Counted from the stretch's first letter, positions 38,643 through 47,844 are shown. The stretch: DNA of 64,000 bases from Nocardioides ungokensis (GCF_013466985.1 NZ_CP059164.1:3853001-3917000), one strand, 5' to 3'. A program made the numbers and translations. The notes: generated from the letters alone by a model not told the origin.

Positions 38643-39947
38643 TTACCGGAGGAATCCTTCGTAGTTGCGCTGCTGGAGCTGGCTCTCGATCTGCTTGACC
38701 GTGTCGAGCGCGACACCAACCATGATCAGGATCGACGTCCCGCCGAACGGGAAGTTCTGGTTCGCGTTGAGGAAGACGAACGCGATCAGTGGGATCAGGG
38801 CGATCAGGCCGAGATAGAGGGCACCGGGCAGCGTGATGCGGGACAGGACGTAGGACAGGTAGTCCTCGGTCGGCTTGCCCGCCCGGATCCCGGGGATGAA
38901 GCCGCCGTACTTCTTCATGTTGTCCGCCACCTCTTCGGGGTTGAAGGTGATCGAGACGTAGAAGTAGGTGAAGAAGACGATCAGGAGGAAGAACGTGATC
39001 ATGTACAGCGGGTGGCTGCCACGGACGAAGTAGTTGTTGATCCACGCCACCCAGGCGGAGCTGCTGTTCTGGTTGAACTGCGCCGCCATCGCCGGCAGGT
39101 AGAGCAGCGACGAGGCGAAGATGACCGGGATGACACCGGCCTGGTTCACCTTCAGCGGGATGTACGTCGAGCTGCCGCCGAACATCTTGCGCCCCACCAT
39201 CCGACGGGCGTACTGCACCGGGATCCGGCGCTGCGCCTGCTCGATGAAGATGACGGCCGCGATGACCAGGAGGCCGATCAGCACCACGATGCCGAAGACC
39301 CACCAGCCCTTCTGCTTCTGCACCGCCCACAGCGAGGACGGGAAGCCGGAGACGACCTGGGTGAAGATCAGCAGCGACATGCCGTTGCCGATGCCGCGCT
39401 CGGTGATCAGCTCGCCGAGCCACATGATCACGGCGGTGCCGGCGGTCATCGTGATGACCATGACCAGGAAGGTCCCGGTGCCGTTGCTGTGCAGCAGCGG
39501 GTAGGTGTTCGGGTCACAGCCCTGGAGCAGGTTGCCCGAGCGGGCCAGCGCCACGATGCCGGTCGCCTGGAGCAGCGCCAGTCCGAGGGTCAGGTAGCGG
39601 GTGTACTGCGTGATCTTGGTCTGCCCCGACTGCCCCTCCTTCTTCAGCGCTTCGAGCCGCGGGATGACCACGACGAGCAACTGCAGGATGATGCTGGCGG
39701 TGATGTAGGGCATGATCCCCAGCGCGAAGATCGTCAGCTGGAGCAGCGCACCGCCCGAGAACAGGTTGATCAGGCTGTAGATGCCCGAGTTGCCCACGTT
39801 GTTCAGGCAGGTCTGGACGTTGGACACATCGACGCCCGGGGTCGGGATCTGGCATCCGAGCCGGAAGATCGTGATGATCATCAGGACGAACAGCAGCTTG
39901 CGCCGCAGGTCCGGAGTCCGGAAAGCGTTCGCGAACGCGCCTAGCAC
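38643..39947 (-). CDS. secY: Protein translocase subunit SecY
   Basis: A 434-residue channel protein with ten membrane helices. Typical segments include IPTPGVDVSNV near the start, LGIMPYITASIILQLL in helix 2 and a late cytoplasmic GGFIPGIRAGKPTEDYL loop that contacts SecA and the ribosome. It is the core of the Sec export channel. It opens the secY-adk-map group, after a strong hairpin that follows rplO. Confidence 0.98.
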   Translation of the reverse strand: MLGAFANAFRTPDLRRKLLFVLMIITIFRLGCQIPTPGVDVSNVQTCLNNVGNSGIYSLINLFSGGALLQLTIFALGIMPYITASIILQLLVVVIPRLEALKKEGQSGQTKITQYTRYLTLGLALLQATGIVALARSGNLLQGCDPNTYPLLHSNGTGTFLVMVITMTAGTAVIMWLGELITERGIGNGMSLLIFTQVVSGFPSSLWAVQKQKGWWVFGIVVLIGLLVIAAVIFIEQAQRRIPVQYARRMVGRKMFGGSSTYIPLKVNQAGVIPVIFASSLLYLPAMAAQFNQNSSSAWVAWINNYFVRGSHPLYMITFFLLIVFFTYFYVSITFNPEEVADNMKKYGGFIPGIRAGKPTEDYLSYVLSRITLPGALYLGLIALIPLIAFVFLNANQNFPFGGTSILIMVGVALDTVKQIESQLQQRNYEGFLR

Positions 39948-40056
39948 AGGATCCTCTTTCTCCGAGCGGGGTGCGGCCCTCGCACGTCACCCGCGAAGAC
40001 CCGGGGAAGCGTAACAGGCTCCCCACAGGGTCCGACGATGCATGGTGGATGTGGCG

Positions 40057-40088
40057 AGGGCGCGGGCGGCTTCCGCCGCCCGCGCCCT
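40057..40088 (-). terminator. Strong hairpin between rplO and secY
   Basis: A perfect 14-bp stem (agggcgcgggcggc with gccgcccgcgccct) closes on a 4-nt loop. It lies 38 bp past the rplO stop. It likely acts as a terminator or attenuator that separates the spc ribosomal genes from secY-adk-map, implying a promoter for secY in 39948-40056. Confidence 0.8.
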
Positions 40089-40125
40089 GTCACAGCCATC
40101 TTTCGAAAGGCAGGTCAGCGTGCCG

Positions 40126-40566
40126 TCACAGGACGGTGGTGCTGCCGCCGGCTGCCTCGATCTTCTCCTTCGCCGATCCGGAGAACGCGTTGGCGCTCAC
40201 CTGGACGGCGACGGACAGGTCACCCTGGCCGAGGACCTTGACCGGCAGGCTGTCGCGGACGGCGCCCTTGGCGACCAGGTCCTCGACGGTCACGGTGCCA
40301 CCCTCGGGGAAGAGCTCGTTGATGCGGTCGAGGTTGACGACCTGGAACTCCACCTTGAAGGGGTTCTTGAAGCCCTTCAGCTTGGGCAGACGCATGTGGA
40401 TCGGCATCTGGCCACCCTCGAAGGCGACCGGGACCTGGTAACGGGCCTTGGTGCCCTTGGTACCACGACCGGACGTCTTGCCCTTCGAGCCCTCACCGCG
40501 ACCCACACGGGTCTTCGCGGTCTTGGCGCCGGGAGCCGGACGCAGGTGGTGCAGCTTGAGCGTCAT
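40126..40566 (-). CDS. rplO: 50S ribosomal protein L15 (uL15)
   Basis: A 146-residue uL15: LKLHHLRPAPGAKTAKTRVG at the start, GEGSKGKTSGRGTKG in the basic extended region, and a C-terminal globular part ending KEKIEAAGGSTTVL. It is a late assembly protein contacting 23S rRNA. The start overlaps the end of rpmD closely (1 bp gap). Confidence 0.98.
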   Translation of the reverse strand: MTLKLHHLRPAPGAKTAKTRVGRGEGSKGKTSGRGTKGTKARYQVPVAFEGGQMPIHMRLPKLKGFKNPFKVEFQVVNLDRINELFPEGGTVTVEDLVAKGAVRDSLPVKVLGQGDLSVAVQVSANAFSGSAKEKIEAAGGSTTVL

Positions 40567-40567
40567 G

Positions 40568-40750
40568 TCACTCCACCTCCTCGACCGTCACGAGGTGACG
40601 GACGGTGTTGACCATGCCCCGGATCTCCGGGCGGTCTTCCTTGACGACGACGTCACCGATGCGCTTGAGGCCAAGGGTGCGCAGGGTCTCGCGCTGGTTG
40701 GCCTTGACGCCGATGATGCCCTTCTTCTGCTGGACCTTCAGCTGTGCCAT
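40568..40750 (-). CDS. rpmD: 50S ribosomal protein L30 (uL30)
   Basis: A 60-residue uL30 (AQLKVQQKKGIIGVKANQRE, then RPEIRGMVNTVRHLVTVEE). The ATG at 40750 overlaps the rpsE stop (ATGA), a translational coupling kept in actinobacteria. Confidence 0.97.
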   Translation of the reverse strand: MAQLKVQQKKGIIGVKANQRETLRTLGLKRIGDVVVKEDRPEIRGMVNTVRHLVTVEEVE

Positions 40751-41370
40751 CAGGACGACACCTCCTGCGACACGCCCTCGGGCACCTCGGCGCGGGCCCT
40801 GAGCAGCGCCGCCGGAGCGACGTCCTCGACCCGCAGGCCACGGCGAGCCGCGACGGCCTCCGGCTGCTCCAGCATCCGCAGCGCCTCGACGGTCGCGTGC
40901 ACGATGTTGATCTGGTTGGACGAACCGAGCGACTTGCTCAGGACGTCGTGGATGCCGGCGCACTCGAGCACCGCGCGCACCGGGCCACCGGCGATCACAC
41001 CGGTACCGGGAGCGGCGGGACGCAGCATGACCACGCCGGCCGCCTTCTCGCCCTGGACCGGGTGCGGGATCGTGCCCTGGATGCGGGGGACGCGGAAGAA
41101 GTGCTTCTTCGCCTCCTCGACACCCTTGGCGATCGCGGCCGGAACTTCCTTCGCCTTGCCGTAGCCGACGCCGACCAGACCCTCACCGTCACCGACGATC
41201 ACGAGGGCGGTGAAGCTGAAGCGACGACCACCCTTCACGACCTTGGCGACACGGTTGATCGCAACGACGCGCTCGATGTAGGCGGTCTTGTCAGCAGCCT
41301 GGCCGCCGCGACGGTCGTCGCGGTTGCCTCGGCGCTCGCCACCGCGCTGTCCGCGCTGGGCTCCGCTCAT
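40750..41370 (-). CDS. rpsE: 30S ribosomal protein S5 (uS5)
   Basis: A 206-residue uS5 with a charged N-terminal extension (GGERRGNRDDRRGGQ). The core carries YIERVVAINRVAKVVKGGRR, FTALVIVGDGEGLVGVGYGK and the C-terminal SSNQINIVHATVEAL. It supports decoding fidelity and mRNA entry. It follows rplR by 36 bp. Confidence 0.98.
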   Translation of the reverse strand: MSGAQRGQRGGERRGNRDDRRGGQAADKTAYIERVVAINRVAKVVKGGRRFSFTALVIVGDGEGLVGVGYGKAKEVPAAIAKGVEEAKKHFFRVPRIQGTIPHPVQGEKAAGVVMLRPAAPGTGVIAGGPVRAVLECAGIHDVLSKSLGSSNQINIVHATVEALRMLEQPEAVAARRGLRVEDVAPAALLRARAEVPEGVSQEVSS

Positions 41371-41406
41371 GAGACTTTCCTCTTCTCTCTCTTGCTTGTC
41401 TTGCGA

Positions 41407-41790
41407 TCAGAACGTCAGGCCGCCCTCGCGGGCGCCATCGGCAAGGGCCGCGATGCGGCCGTGGTACTTGTTGCCGGCGCGGTCGAAGACCACGCCGTCG
41501 ATTCCGGCGGCCTTGGCACGCTCGGCCACCAGCTCGCCGACCTTCTTGGCCTTGGCGGTCTTGTCGCCCTCGAAGGACCGCAGGTCCTTCTCGGTGGTCG
41601 ACGCGAACGCAAGGGTCTTGCCGACCAGGTCGTCCACGACCTGAGCGGTCATGTGCTTCGAGGAGCGGGTCACGACGAGGCGCGGACGCTCGGCGGTGCC
41701 GGCGACCTTCTTGCGGCCCCGCACCTGACGGCGCAGGCGCGACTTGACGCGACCCGCAGTGTGCTTGTTGTTCTTCAGCGAGATCGCCAT
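41407..41790 (-). CDS. rplR: 50S ribosomal protein L18 (uL18)
   Basis: A 127-residue uL18 that binds 5S rRNA: AISLKNNKHTAGRVKSRLRR at the start, RPRLVVTRSSKHMTAQVVDD, and the end FDRAGNKYHGRIAALADGAR. ATG 41790 is the usual start; a GTG at 41796 overlapping the rplF stop would add two residues. Confidence 0.98.
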   Translation of the reverse strand: MAISLKNNKHTAGRVKSRLRRQVRGRKKVAGTAERPRLVVTRSSKHMTAQVVDDLVGKTLAFASTTEKDLRSFEGDKTAKAKKVGELVAERAKAAGIDGVVFDRAGNKYHGRIAALADGAREGGLTF

Positions 41791-41792
41791 GG

Positions 41793-42332
41793 TCACTTAC
41801 CAGCCTTTCCGACCTTGCGGCGGATTTGCTCGCCGGCGTAGCGAACGCCCTTGCCCTTGTACGGCTCGGGCTTGCGCAGCTTGCGGATGTTGGCCGCAAC
41901 CTCACCGACGAGCTGCTTGTCGATGCCCTGGACGCCGAGCCGGGTCGGGCCGTCCACGGTGAACGTGATGCCCTCGGGCGCGTTGAACGTGATGGGGTGG
42001 GAGTAACCGAGCTGGAACTCCAGCTGGGTCGGGCCCTTGGACAGGACGCGGTAACCCACGCCCACGATCTCGAGCTTCTTCTCGTACCCCTCGGTGACAC
42101 CCACGACCATGTTGTTCACGAGCGTCCGGGTCAACCCGTGGCGGGCCCGGCTCTCGCGCTCGTCGTCGGGCCGGGTCACGTTGAGGACGTCGTCGTTCTT
42201 CTCGATGGTGATCGGGGAGACCACCGTGTGGCTCAGGGTGCCCTTCGGGCCCTTGACCGTCACCAGCGAGCCGTCGATCGCCACGTCGACACCCGAGGGC
42301 ACGACGACGGGCATTCTTCCGATGCGCGACAT
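41793..42332 (-). CDS. rplF: 50S ribosomal protein L6 (uL6)
   Basis: A 179-residue two-domain uL6 (SRIGRMPVVVPSGVDVAIDG, LGYSHPITFNAPEGITF, and C-terminal RKPEPYKGKGVRYAGEQIRR). It sits near the factor-binding site of the large subunit. It follows rpsH by 26 bp. Confidence 0.98.
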   Translation of the reverse strand: MSRIGRMPVVVPSGVDVAIDGSLVTVKGPKGTLSHTVVSPITIEKNDDVLNVTRPDDERESRARHGLTRTLVNNMVVGVTEGYEKKLEIVGVGYRVLSKGPTQLEFQLGYSHPITFNAPEGITFTVDGPTRLGVQGIDKQLVGEVAANIRKLRKPEPYKGKGVRYAGEQIRRKVGKAGK

Positions 42333-42358
42333 GTCAGTTCTCCTTCTCGGGTCTCGGG

Positions 42359-42766
42359 CTACCAGACGTAGGCGAGGACTTCCCCACCCACGCCCTTCTG
42401 GTTGGCCTGGCGGTCGGTCAGCAGGCCCTGGCTCGTCGAGATGATCGCGACGCCCAGGCCGCCGAGCACCTTCGGGAGACCCGTGTGCTTGGCGTAGACC
42501 CGAAGACCGGGCTTGCTGATGCGGCGAACGCCCGCGATGGAGCGCTCACGGTTGCGGCCGTACTTCAGCGTGATGGTCAGCGTCTTGCCGACCTCACCCT
42601 CGGCCGGCTCCTTCACGTCGAACGACGTGATGTAGCCCTCCTGCTGGAGGATCTCCGCGACGCCCTGCTTGAGCTTGCTGTACGGCATGGTCACCGCGTC
42701 GTGGTACGCCTGGTTGGCGTTACGCAGACGAGTGAGCATGTCTGCGATCGGGTCAGTCATCGTCAT
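42359..42766 (-). CDS. rpsH: 30S ribosomal protein S8 (uS8)
   Basis: A 135-residue uS8 starting MTMTDPIADMLTRLRNANQA, with GLRVYAKHTGLPKVLGGLGV and the conserved STSQGLLTDRQA near the C-terminus. It binds the central domain of 16S rRNA and in many bacteria regulates the spc operon. About 120 bp without a gene separate it from rpsN upstream. Confidence 0.98.
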   Translation of the reverse strand: MTMTDPIADMLTRLRNANQAYHDAVTMPYSKLKQGVAEILQQEGYITSFDVKEPAEGEVGKTLTITLKYGRNRERSIAGVRRISKPGLRVYAKHTGLPKVLGGLGVAIISTSQGLLTDRQANQKGVGGEVLAYVW

Positions 42767-42887
42767 GGCCGCGAGGCCCTTTCTCCACCGTGGTTTCGCA
42801 CCTGCATCTCAGGTACGACCTGCAGCGATCGTTGTTAGAAGTGGATCGGTGATTGAGGAGGTTGCACAGCAACCGTCTCGAAATCGG

Positions 42888-43073
42888 TCACCAAGAGGAC
42901 TTGGTCACGCCGGGCAGCTCGCCGCGGTGCGCCATCTCCCGCAGGCAGATGCGGCACAGGCCGAACTTGCGGTAGACGGCCTTGGGCCGGCCGCAACGCT
43001 GGCAGCGGGTGTAACCGCGGACAGCGAACTTCGGCTTGCGGGCGGCCTTGACCTTCAGAGCGGTCTTCGCCAT
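42888..43073 (-). CDS. rpsN: 30S ribosomal protein S14, zinc-binding short form (uS14)
   Basis: A 61-residue type Z uS14 with a CxxC...CxxC zinc site (RCQRCGRP and [17 protein letters not shown]). Many actinobacteria also encode a longer cysteine-free paralogue under Zur control; this operon copy is the zinc-dependent one. It starts 1 bp after the rplE stop. Confidence 0.98.
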
Positions 43074-43074
43074 G

Positions 43075-43647
43075 TCAGTTCTCCTTGAAGGGGAAGCCGA
43101 GCTGCTTGAGCAGCGCCCGACCCTGGTCGTCGTTGGTGGCCGTGGTCACGATCGTGATGTCCATGCCGCGCGACCGGTCGATCCTGTCCTGGTCGATCTC
43201 GTGGAACATGACCTGCTCGGTGAGACCGAAGGTGTAGTTGCCGCGACCGTCGAACTGCTTCGGCGAGAGGCCGCGGAAGTCACGGATACGGGGCAGCGCG
43301 AGCGACAGCAGCCGGTCCAGGAACTCCCACATCCGGTCGCCGCGCAGCGTGGTGTGCGCACCGATCGGCATGCCCTCGCGCAGCTTGAACTGCGCGATGG
43401 ACTTGCGGGCCTTGGTGACCAGCGGCTTCTGACCGGTGATCGCGGTGAGGTCCTTGACCGCACCCTCGATCAGCTTCGAGTCGCGAGCCGCCTCGCCGAC
43501 GCCCATGTTGACCACGATCTTGGTCAGGCCGGGCACCTGCATGACGTTCTTGATGTCGAACTCGGACTGCAGCGCGGGGAGGATCTCCTCGCGGTAGCGG
43601 GTCTTCAGGCGCGGGGTCACCGCGGCCGAGGTCTGGGTCTCGGTCAT
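43075..43647 (-). CDS. rplE: 50S ribosomal protein L5 (uL5)
   Basis: A 190-residue uL5 with [40 protein letters not shown] and the end [20 protein letters not shown]. It binds 5S rRNA and the P-site tRNA. Its ATG overlaps the last base of the rplX stop. Confidence 0.98.
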
Positions 43648-44012
43648 CAGATCTCCTTGCCGGTCTTGCGCGAGATGCGAACGCTGCGCGTCGAGGAGTA
43701 CGTCGAGCCGTCCGGACGGCGCTTGGTGACCTCGTCGCGGCGGAAGCCGATGCGGGTCACGCCCTCGCCCTCCACGAGCATCACGTTCGAGACGTGGATC
43801 GGGGCCTCGGCGGTGATGATGCCGCCGGTGGTGCCGGCGCGACCGCCCTGGTTCTGCACCTTGGTGTGGCGCTTGATCCGGTTGACGCCCTCGACGATCA
43901 CCCGCTGCTCCTCACGGAGCACCTGGATGACCTTGCCCTCGGCACCCTTGTCCTTGCCGGCGATCACCTTGACGGTGTCGCCCTTCTTGATGTTCACGCT
44001 GTTCTTGCCCAT
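43647..44012 (-). CDS. rplX: 50S ribosomal protein L24 (uL24)
   Basis: A 121-residue uL24 with the KOW motif (KKGDTVKVIAGKDKGAEGKV) and VEGVNRIKRHTKVQNQGGRA. It initiates 50S assembly. It lies 3 bp from rplN. Confidence 0.98.
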   Translation of the reverse strand: MGKNSVNIKKGDTVKVIAGKDKGAEGKVIQVLREEQRVIVEGVNRIKRHTKVQNQGGRAGTTGGIITAEAPIHVSNVMLVEGEGVTRIGFRRDEVTKRRPDGSTYSSTRSVRISRKTGKEI

Positions 44013-44015
44013 GAG

Positions 44016-44384
44016 TCAGAGCACCTCCGGCGCGAGCGAGATGATCTTCATGAACTTCTTCTCGCGCAGCTCGCGGCCCACCGGGCCGAAAATGCGGGTG
44101 CCTCGCGGCTCGCCGTCGTTCTTGAGGATGACGGCGGCGTTCTCGTCGAAGCGGATGTACGAACCGTCGGGACGGCGACGCTCCTTCACGGTGCGCACGA
44201 CAACGGCCTTGACGACGTCACCCTTCTTCACGTTGCCACCGGGGATCGCGTCCTTCACGGTGGCAACGATGACGTCGCCGATACCGGCGTAGCGCCGACC
44301 CGAGCCGCCGAGAACACGGATGCAGAGGATCTCCTTCGCACCGGTGTTGTCGGCGACCTTGAGTCGCGACTCCTGCTGGATCAT
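44016..44384 (-). CDS. rplN: 50S ribosomal protein L14 (uL14)
   Basis: A 122-residue uL14: IQQESRLKVADNTGAKEILC, VLGGSGRRYAGIGDVIVATV and the C-terminal ELREKKFMKIISLAPEVL. It forms an inter-subunit bridge. A 93-bp space with a small hairpin (ctcgcc/ggcgag, 44458-44473) separates it from rpsQ upstream. Confidence 0.98.
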   Translation of the reverse strand: MIQQESRLKVADNTGAKEILCIRVLGGSGRRYAGIGDVIVATVKDAIPGGNVKKGDVVKAVVVRTVKERRRPDGSYIRFDENAAVILKNDGEPRGTRIFGPVGRELREKKFMKIISLAPEVL

Positions 44385-44477
44385 TGTCTCTCCTGGTTGT
44401 CGAGCTGGTTCTCAGCGCCTCGCGGACGGTGAGCCTGGCCGAACTGATGTGGTTGTCCTCGCCGGAAGGCGAGAGGG

Positions 44478-44759
44478 TTACTTCGCCTTCTCGAGGATCT
44501 GCACGACGCGCCACCGCTTGGTGGCGGACAGCGGCCGGGTCTCCATCAGGAGGACGCGGTCGCCGATGCCGCACTCGTTCTGCTCGTCGTGCGCCTTCAG
44601 CTTGCTGGTGCGGCGCATGACCTTGCCGTACAGCGCGTGCTTGACGCGATCCTCGACGGACACGACCACGGTCTTGTCCATCTTGTCGCTGACGACCAGG
44701 CCCTCGCGGACCTTGCGAGCGTTGCGCTCGACCTTGTTGTCGGTGGTCTGCTCGCTCAT
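44478..44759 (-). CDS. rpsQ: 30S ribosomal protein S17 (uS17)
   Basis: A 93-residue uS17 of OB fold (REGLVVSDKMDKTVVVSVED, HALYGKVMRRTSKLKAHDEQ, VLLMETRPLSATKRWRVVQI). It binds 16S rRNA early in assembly. Its ATG overlaps the rpmC stop (ATGA). Confidence 0.98.
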   Translation of the reverse strand: MSEQTTDNKVERNARKVREGLVVSDKMDKTVVVSVEDRVKHALYGKVMRRTSKLKAHDEQNECGIGDRVLLMETRPLSATKRWRVVQILEKAK

Positions 44760-45007
44760 GCGGCGCCCCCTTCAGAGCTGGGCTCGTTGTCAGAACCCGG
44801 AGCGGTCCGGATGCCGAGCTCGCGCTCGCGCACCACGGTGTAGATCCGGGCGATGTCCTTCTTGACCGTGCGGAGCCGGCCGTGGCTCTCCAGCTGGCCG
44901 GTGGCCGCCTGGAAGCGGAGGTTGAAGAGCTCCTCCTTGGACTCGCGCAGCTTGGCCTCGAGGTCGATGTTGGTCATCTCGTCGAGCTCGTGAGCAGTCG
45001 TAGCCAT
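44756..45007 (-). CDS. rpmC: 50S ribosomal protein L29 (uL29)
   Basis: An 83-residue uL29: two helices around ELEAKLRESKEELFNLRFQ-type sequence and QLESHGRLRTVKKDIARIYT. It lies at the peptide tunnel exit. Start overlaps the rplP stop by one base; the C-terminal Glu/Ser tail is an extension. Confidence 0.97.
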   Translation of the reverse strand: MATTAHELDEMTNIDLEAKLRESKEELFNLRFQAATGQLESHGRLRTVKKDIARIYTVVRERELGIRTAPGSDNEPSSEGGAA

Positions 45008-45426
45008 CAGAATTCACCTGCCTCACGGGAGACGAAGCGGCACTTCATGGGGAGCTTGTGCATCGCGCGGCGCATGGCCTCGCGGGCGATCTCCTCCGAA
45101 ACACCGGAGAGTTCGAACATGACGCGGCCGGGCTTGACGTTGGCGATCCACCACTCCGGCGAGCCCTTGCCGGAACCCATGCGGGTCTCGGCGGGCTTCT
45201 TGGTCAGCGGGCGGTCGGGGTAGATGTTGATCCACACCTTTCCACCGCGCTTGATGTGGCGGGTCATCGCGATACGCGCCGACTCGATCTGGCGGTTGGT
45301 CACGTAGTGGCCCTCGACCGCCTGGATGCCGAAGTCGCCGAAGGCGAGCTTCGTGCCACCCTTGGCCGCACCCGTCCGCTTGGGGTGGTGCTGCTTGCGG
45401 TGCTTGACACGACGGGGCATCAACAT
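45007..45426 (-). CDS. rplP: 50S ribosomal protein L16 (uL16)
   Basis: A 139-residue uL16 (LMPRRVKHRKQHHPKRTGAA, FGIQAVEGHYVTNRQIESAR, and GSGKGSPEWWIANVKPGRVM). It helps position aminoacyl-tRNA at the A site. It lies 5 bp after rpsC. Confidence 0.98.
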   Translation of the reverse strand: MLMPRRVKHRKQHHPKRTGAAKGGTKLAFGDFGIQAVEGHYVTNRQIESARIAMTRHIKRGGKVWINIYPDRPLTKKPAETRMGSGKGSPEWWIANVKPGRVMFELSGVSEEIAREAMRRAMHKLPMKCRFVSREAGEF

Positions 45427-45431
45427 GGTGT

Positions 45432-46258
45432 TCAGGCCTCCTTACCGGAGTCAGCGGCGGGAGCAGCGGCCTCGGCCGGAGCGTCCTGGGCCGGGGTCTC
45501 GGCGGCGCGGTCCGAACGGCTCGGACGGTCGCCACGCGAGCCACGGCTCGGACGGTCGCCGCCACGCGAGGGACGACCGCCGCGGCCGGGGACGCCGGCG
45601 CGGGCAGCGGCCTGGGCCTGGCGCTCGGCACGGGTGCCGGCGACCTCGCCCTTGTAGATCCAGACCTTCACACCGATGCGGCCGAAGGTGGTCTTGGCCT
45701 CGTAGAAGCCGTAGTCGATGTCGGCACGCAGGGTGTGCAGGGGCACGCGGCCCTCGCGGTAGAACTCGGTGCGCGACATCTCGGCGCCGTTGAGGCGGCC
45801 CGAGCACTGGATCCGGATGCCCTTGGCACCGGAACGCATCGAGGTCTGCATGGCCTTGCGCATCGCGCGGCGGAACTGCACGCGGCCGGCGAGCTGCTCG
45901 GCGACACCCTGGGCGACCAGCTGAGCGTCGACCTCGGGGTTCTTGACCTCGAGGATGTTCAGCTGGACCTGCTTGCCGGTGAGCTTCTCCAGCTCGCCAC
46001 GGATGCGGTCGGCCTCGGCGCCACGGCGACCGATGACGATGCCCGGACGCGCGGTGTGGATGTCCACCCGCACGCGGTCCCGGGTGCGCTCGATCTCGAC
46101 CTTGGCGATGCCGGCGCGCTCCATGCCCTTGGACAGCAGCTTGCGGATCGCGACGTCCTCACCGACGTAGCTCTTGTAGAGCTTGTCGGCGTACCAGCGG
46201 CTCTTGTGGTCCGTCGAGATCCCCAGGCGGAAGCCGTTCGGGTTGATTTCTGTCCCAT
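45432..46258 (-). CDS. rpsC: 30S ribosomal protein S3 (uS3), one-base frameshift at codon 4
   Basis: The 275-residue uS3 has KH domain motifs (VRVDIHTARPGIVIGRRGAE) and a C-terminal Arg/Ser/Gly tail with DRPSRG repeats. ATG 46258 reads MGQK, but the frame then has to change to give INPNGFRLGISTDHKSRWYA. The bases cagaaatcaac should read cagaaaatcaac, so one A is missing in the run at 46247-46249. The gene is essential, so an assembly error is likely. The start overlaps the rplV stop (ATGA). Confidence 0.95.
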
Positions 46259-46699
46259 CAGGCACTCTTCCTGTTCTTGGGGGTCGCCTTCTTGTCTGCG
46301 ACCACAGCGGCCGGCTGAACCGCCAGCGTGATGTGGCTCGTGCGCTTGTTGATCCGCGTCGCGCGGCCCTGGGCACGAGGACGCCACCGCTTCATGGTCG
46401 GACCCTCGTCCACGGTGCAGACGGAGACGACCAGGTCACCGGCGTCGAGACCCTCGGTGGTCTCGGCGTTGGCGACGGCGCTCTCCAGCACCTTGTAGAC
46501 GGTCTCCGAGGCGGCCTGCGGCGCGAACTGCAGCAGCGCCAGGGCATCCCCGACGGGAAGGCCGCGGACCATGTCGACGACACGACGGGCCTTCATCGGG
46601 CTGATCCGCACGAAGCGTGCGCTCGCGAAGGCACCCGGCTGGTCGCCGAGCAGCGACTCGGCGGCGTGCGCTGACGCGCTGGCGGTCGGTGGTGCTCAT
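46258..46699 (-). CDS. rplV: 50S ribosomal protein L22 (uL22), one-base frameshift near the start
   Basis: From residue 30 the sequence is normal uL22 (VRISPMKARRVVDMVRGLP, LQFAPQAASETVYKVLESAV). The start ATG 46699 reads MSTTDRQRVSARR, but the following ESLLGDQPGAFASARF lies in another frame. One extra base in the gcc repeat at about 46660-46665 explains this. The corrected protein has 146 residues. L22 lines the exit tunnel and is essential, so an assembly error is likely. The start overlaps the rpsS stop. Confidence 0.95.
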
Positions 46700-46976
46700 C
46701 GACGGCGCCCCTTCCGATCTTCCTTGACGTGCCCGCGGTAGGTGCGGGTGGGAGCGAACTCCCGAGCTTGTGGCCGACCATCGAGTCGGTCACGAAGACC
46801 GGCACGTGCTTGCGACCGTCGTGGACGGCGATCGTGTGACCGATCATGTCCGGGACGATCATCGAGCGGCGCGACCAGGTCTTGATGACGTTGTGGGTGC
46901 CCTTCTCGTTCTCCGCGTCCACCTTCTTCTGCAGGTGGCCGTCGATGAAGGGGCCCTTCTTCAGGCTGCGAGGCAT
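46696..46976 (-). CDS. rpsS: 30S ribosomal protein S19 (uS19), one-base frameshift near the end
   Basis: The first 72 residues are a standard uS19 (PRSLKKGPFIDGHLQKKVD, IGHTIAVHDGRKHVPVFVT). After GHKLG one base is missing in the run ccc at 46761-46763. Restoring it gives EFAPTRTYRGHVKEDRKGRR and the stop at 46696-46698, a 93-residue protein. Without it the frame runs into rplV. Likely an assembly indel. Confidence 0.95.
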
Positions 46977-46981
46977 CTCAG

Positions 46982-47818
46982 TTACTTCCTACCCTTGCCG
47001 GACTTGCGGCGACGGATGATCTGCGAGTCAGAGGCCTTGCGCTTGCGCGTACGGCCCTCGGGCTTGCCCCAGGGGGACACCGGGTGACGACCACCGGACG
47101 TCTTGCCCTCGCCACCACCGTGCGGGTGGTCGACGGGGTTCATGACGACACCGCGGACGGTCGGACGCTTGCCCTTCCAGCGCATGCGGCCGGCCTTGCC
47201 CCAGTTGATGTTCGACTGCTCGGCGTTGCCGACCTCGCCCACGGTCGCGCGGCAGCGCACGTCGACGAAGCGCATCTCCCCCGACGGCATGCGCAGCGTG
47301 GCGCGCGAGCCCTCGCGGGCCACGAGCTGGGCGCTGTTGCCGGCCGAGCGGGCGATCTTGGCACCGCCACCGGGACGAAGCTCCACGCAGTGGATGGTCG
47401 TACCGACGGGGATGTTGCGCAGCGGCAGGTTGTTGCCCGGCTTGATGTCGGCGCCGGTGCCCGACTCGACCGGGGTGCCCTGGCGCAGGTCCTTCGGCGC
47501 GATGATGTAGCGCTTCTCGCCGTCGGCGTAGTGCAGGAGCGCGATGCGCGCGGTCCGGTTCGGGTCGTACTCGATGTGCGCGACCTTGGCGGGCACGCCG
47601 TCCTTGTCGTAGCGACGGAAGTCGATGATGCGGTAGGCGCGCTTGTGACCGCCACCCTGGTGCCGGGTGGTGATCCGGCCCTGGTTGTTACGGCCGCCCT
47701 TCTTGGGCAGCGGACGCGTCAGCGACTTCTCCGGCGTGGTCCGGGTCACCTCGACGAAGTCGGCGACCGACGAGCCACGACGGCCCGGGGTGGTCGGCTT
47801 GTACTTGCGGATAGCCAT
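46982..47818 (-). CDS. rplB: 50S ribosomal protein L2 (uL2)
   Basis: A complete 278-residue uL2 with AIRKYKPTTPGRRGSSVADF, the central RRYDKDGVPAKVAHIEYDPN and the C-terminal signature MNPVDHPHGGGEGKTSGGRH close to the peptidyl transferase centre. It lies 5 bp upstream of rpsS. Confidence 0.98.
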   Translation of the reverse strand: MAIRKYKPTTPGRRGSSVADFVEVTRTTPEKSLTRPLPKKGGRNNQGRITTRHQGGGHKRAYRIIDFRRYDKDGVPAKVAHIEYDPNRTARIALLHYADGEKRYIIAPKDLRQGTPVESGTGADIKPGNNLPLRNIPVGTTIHCVELRPGGGAKIARSAGNSAQLVAREGSRATLRMPSGEMRFVDVRCRATVGEVGNAEQSNINWGKAGRMRWKGKRPTVRGVVMNPVDHPHGGGEGKTSGGRHPVSPWGKPEGRTRKRKASDSQIIRRRKSGKGRK

Positions 47819-47844
47819 TTCTCAGTCCTCGTATCAGTAGCCGG

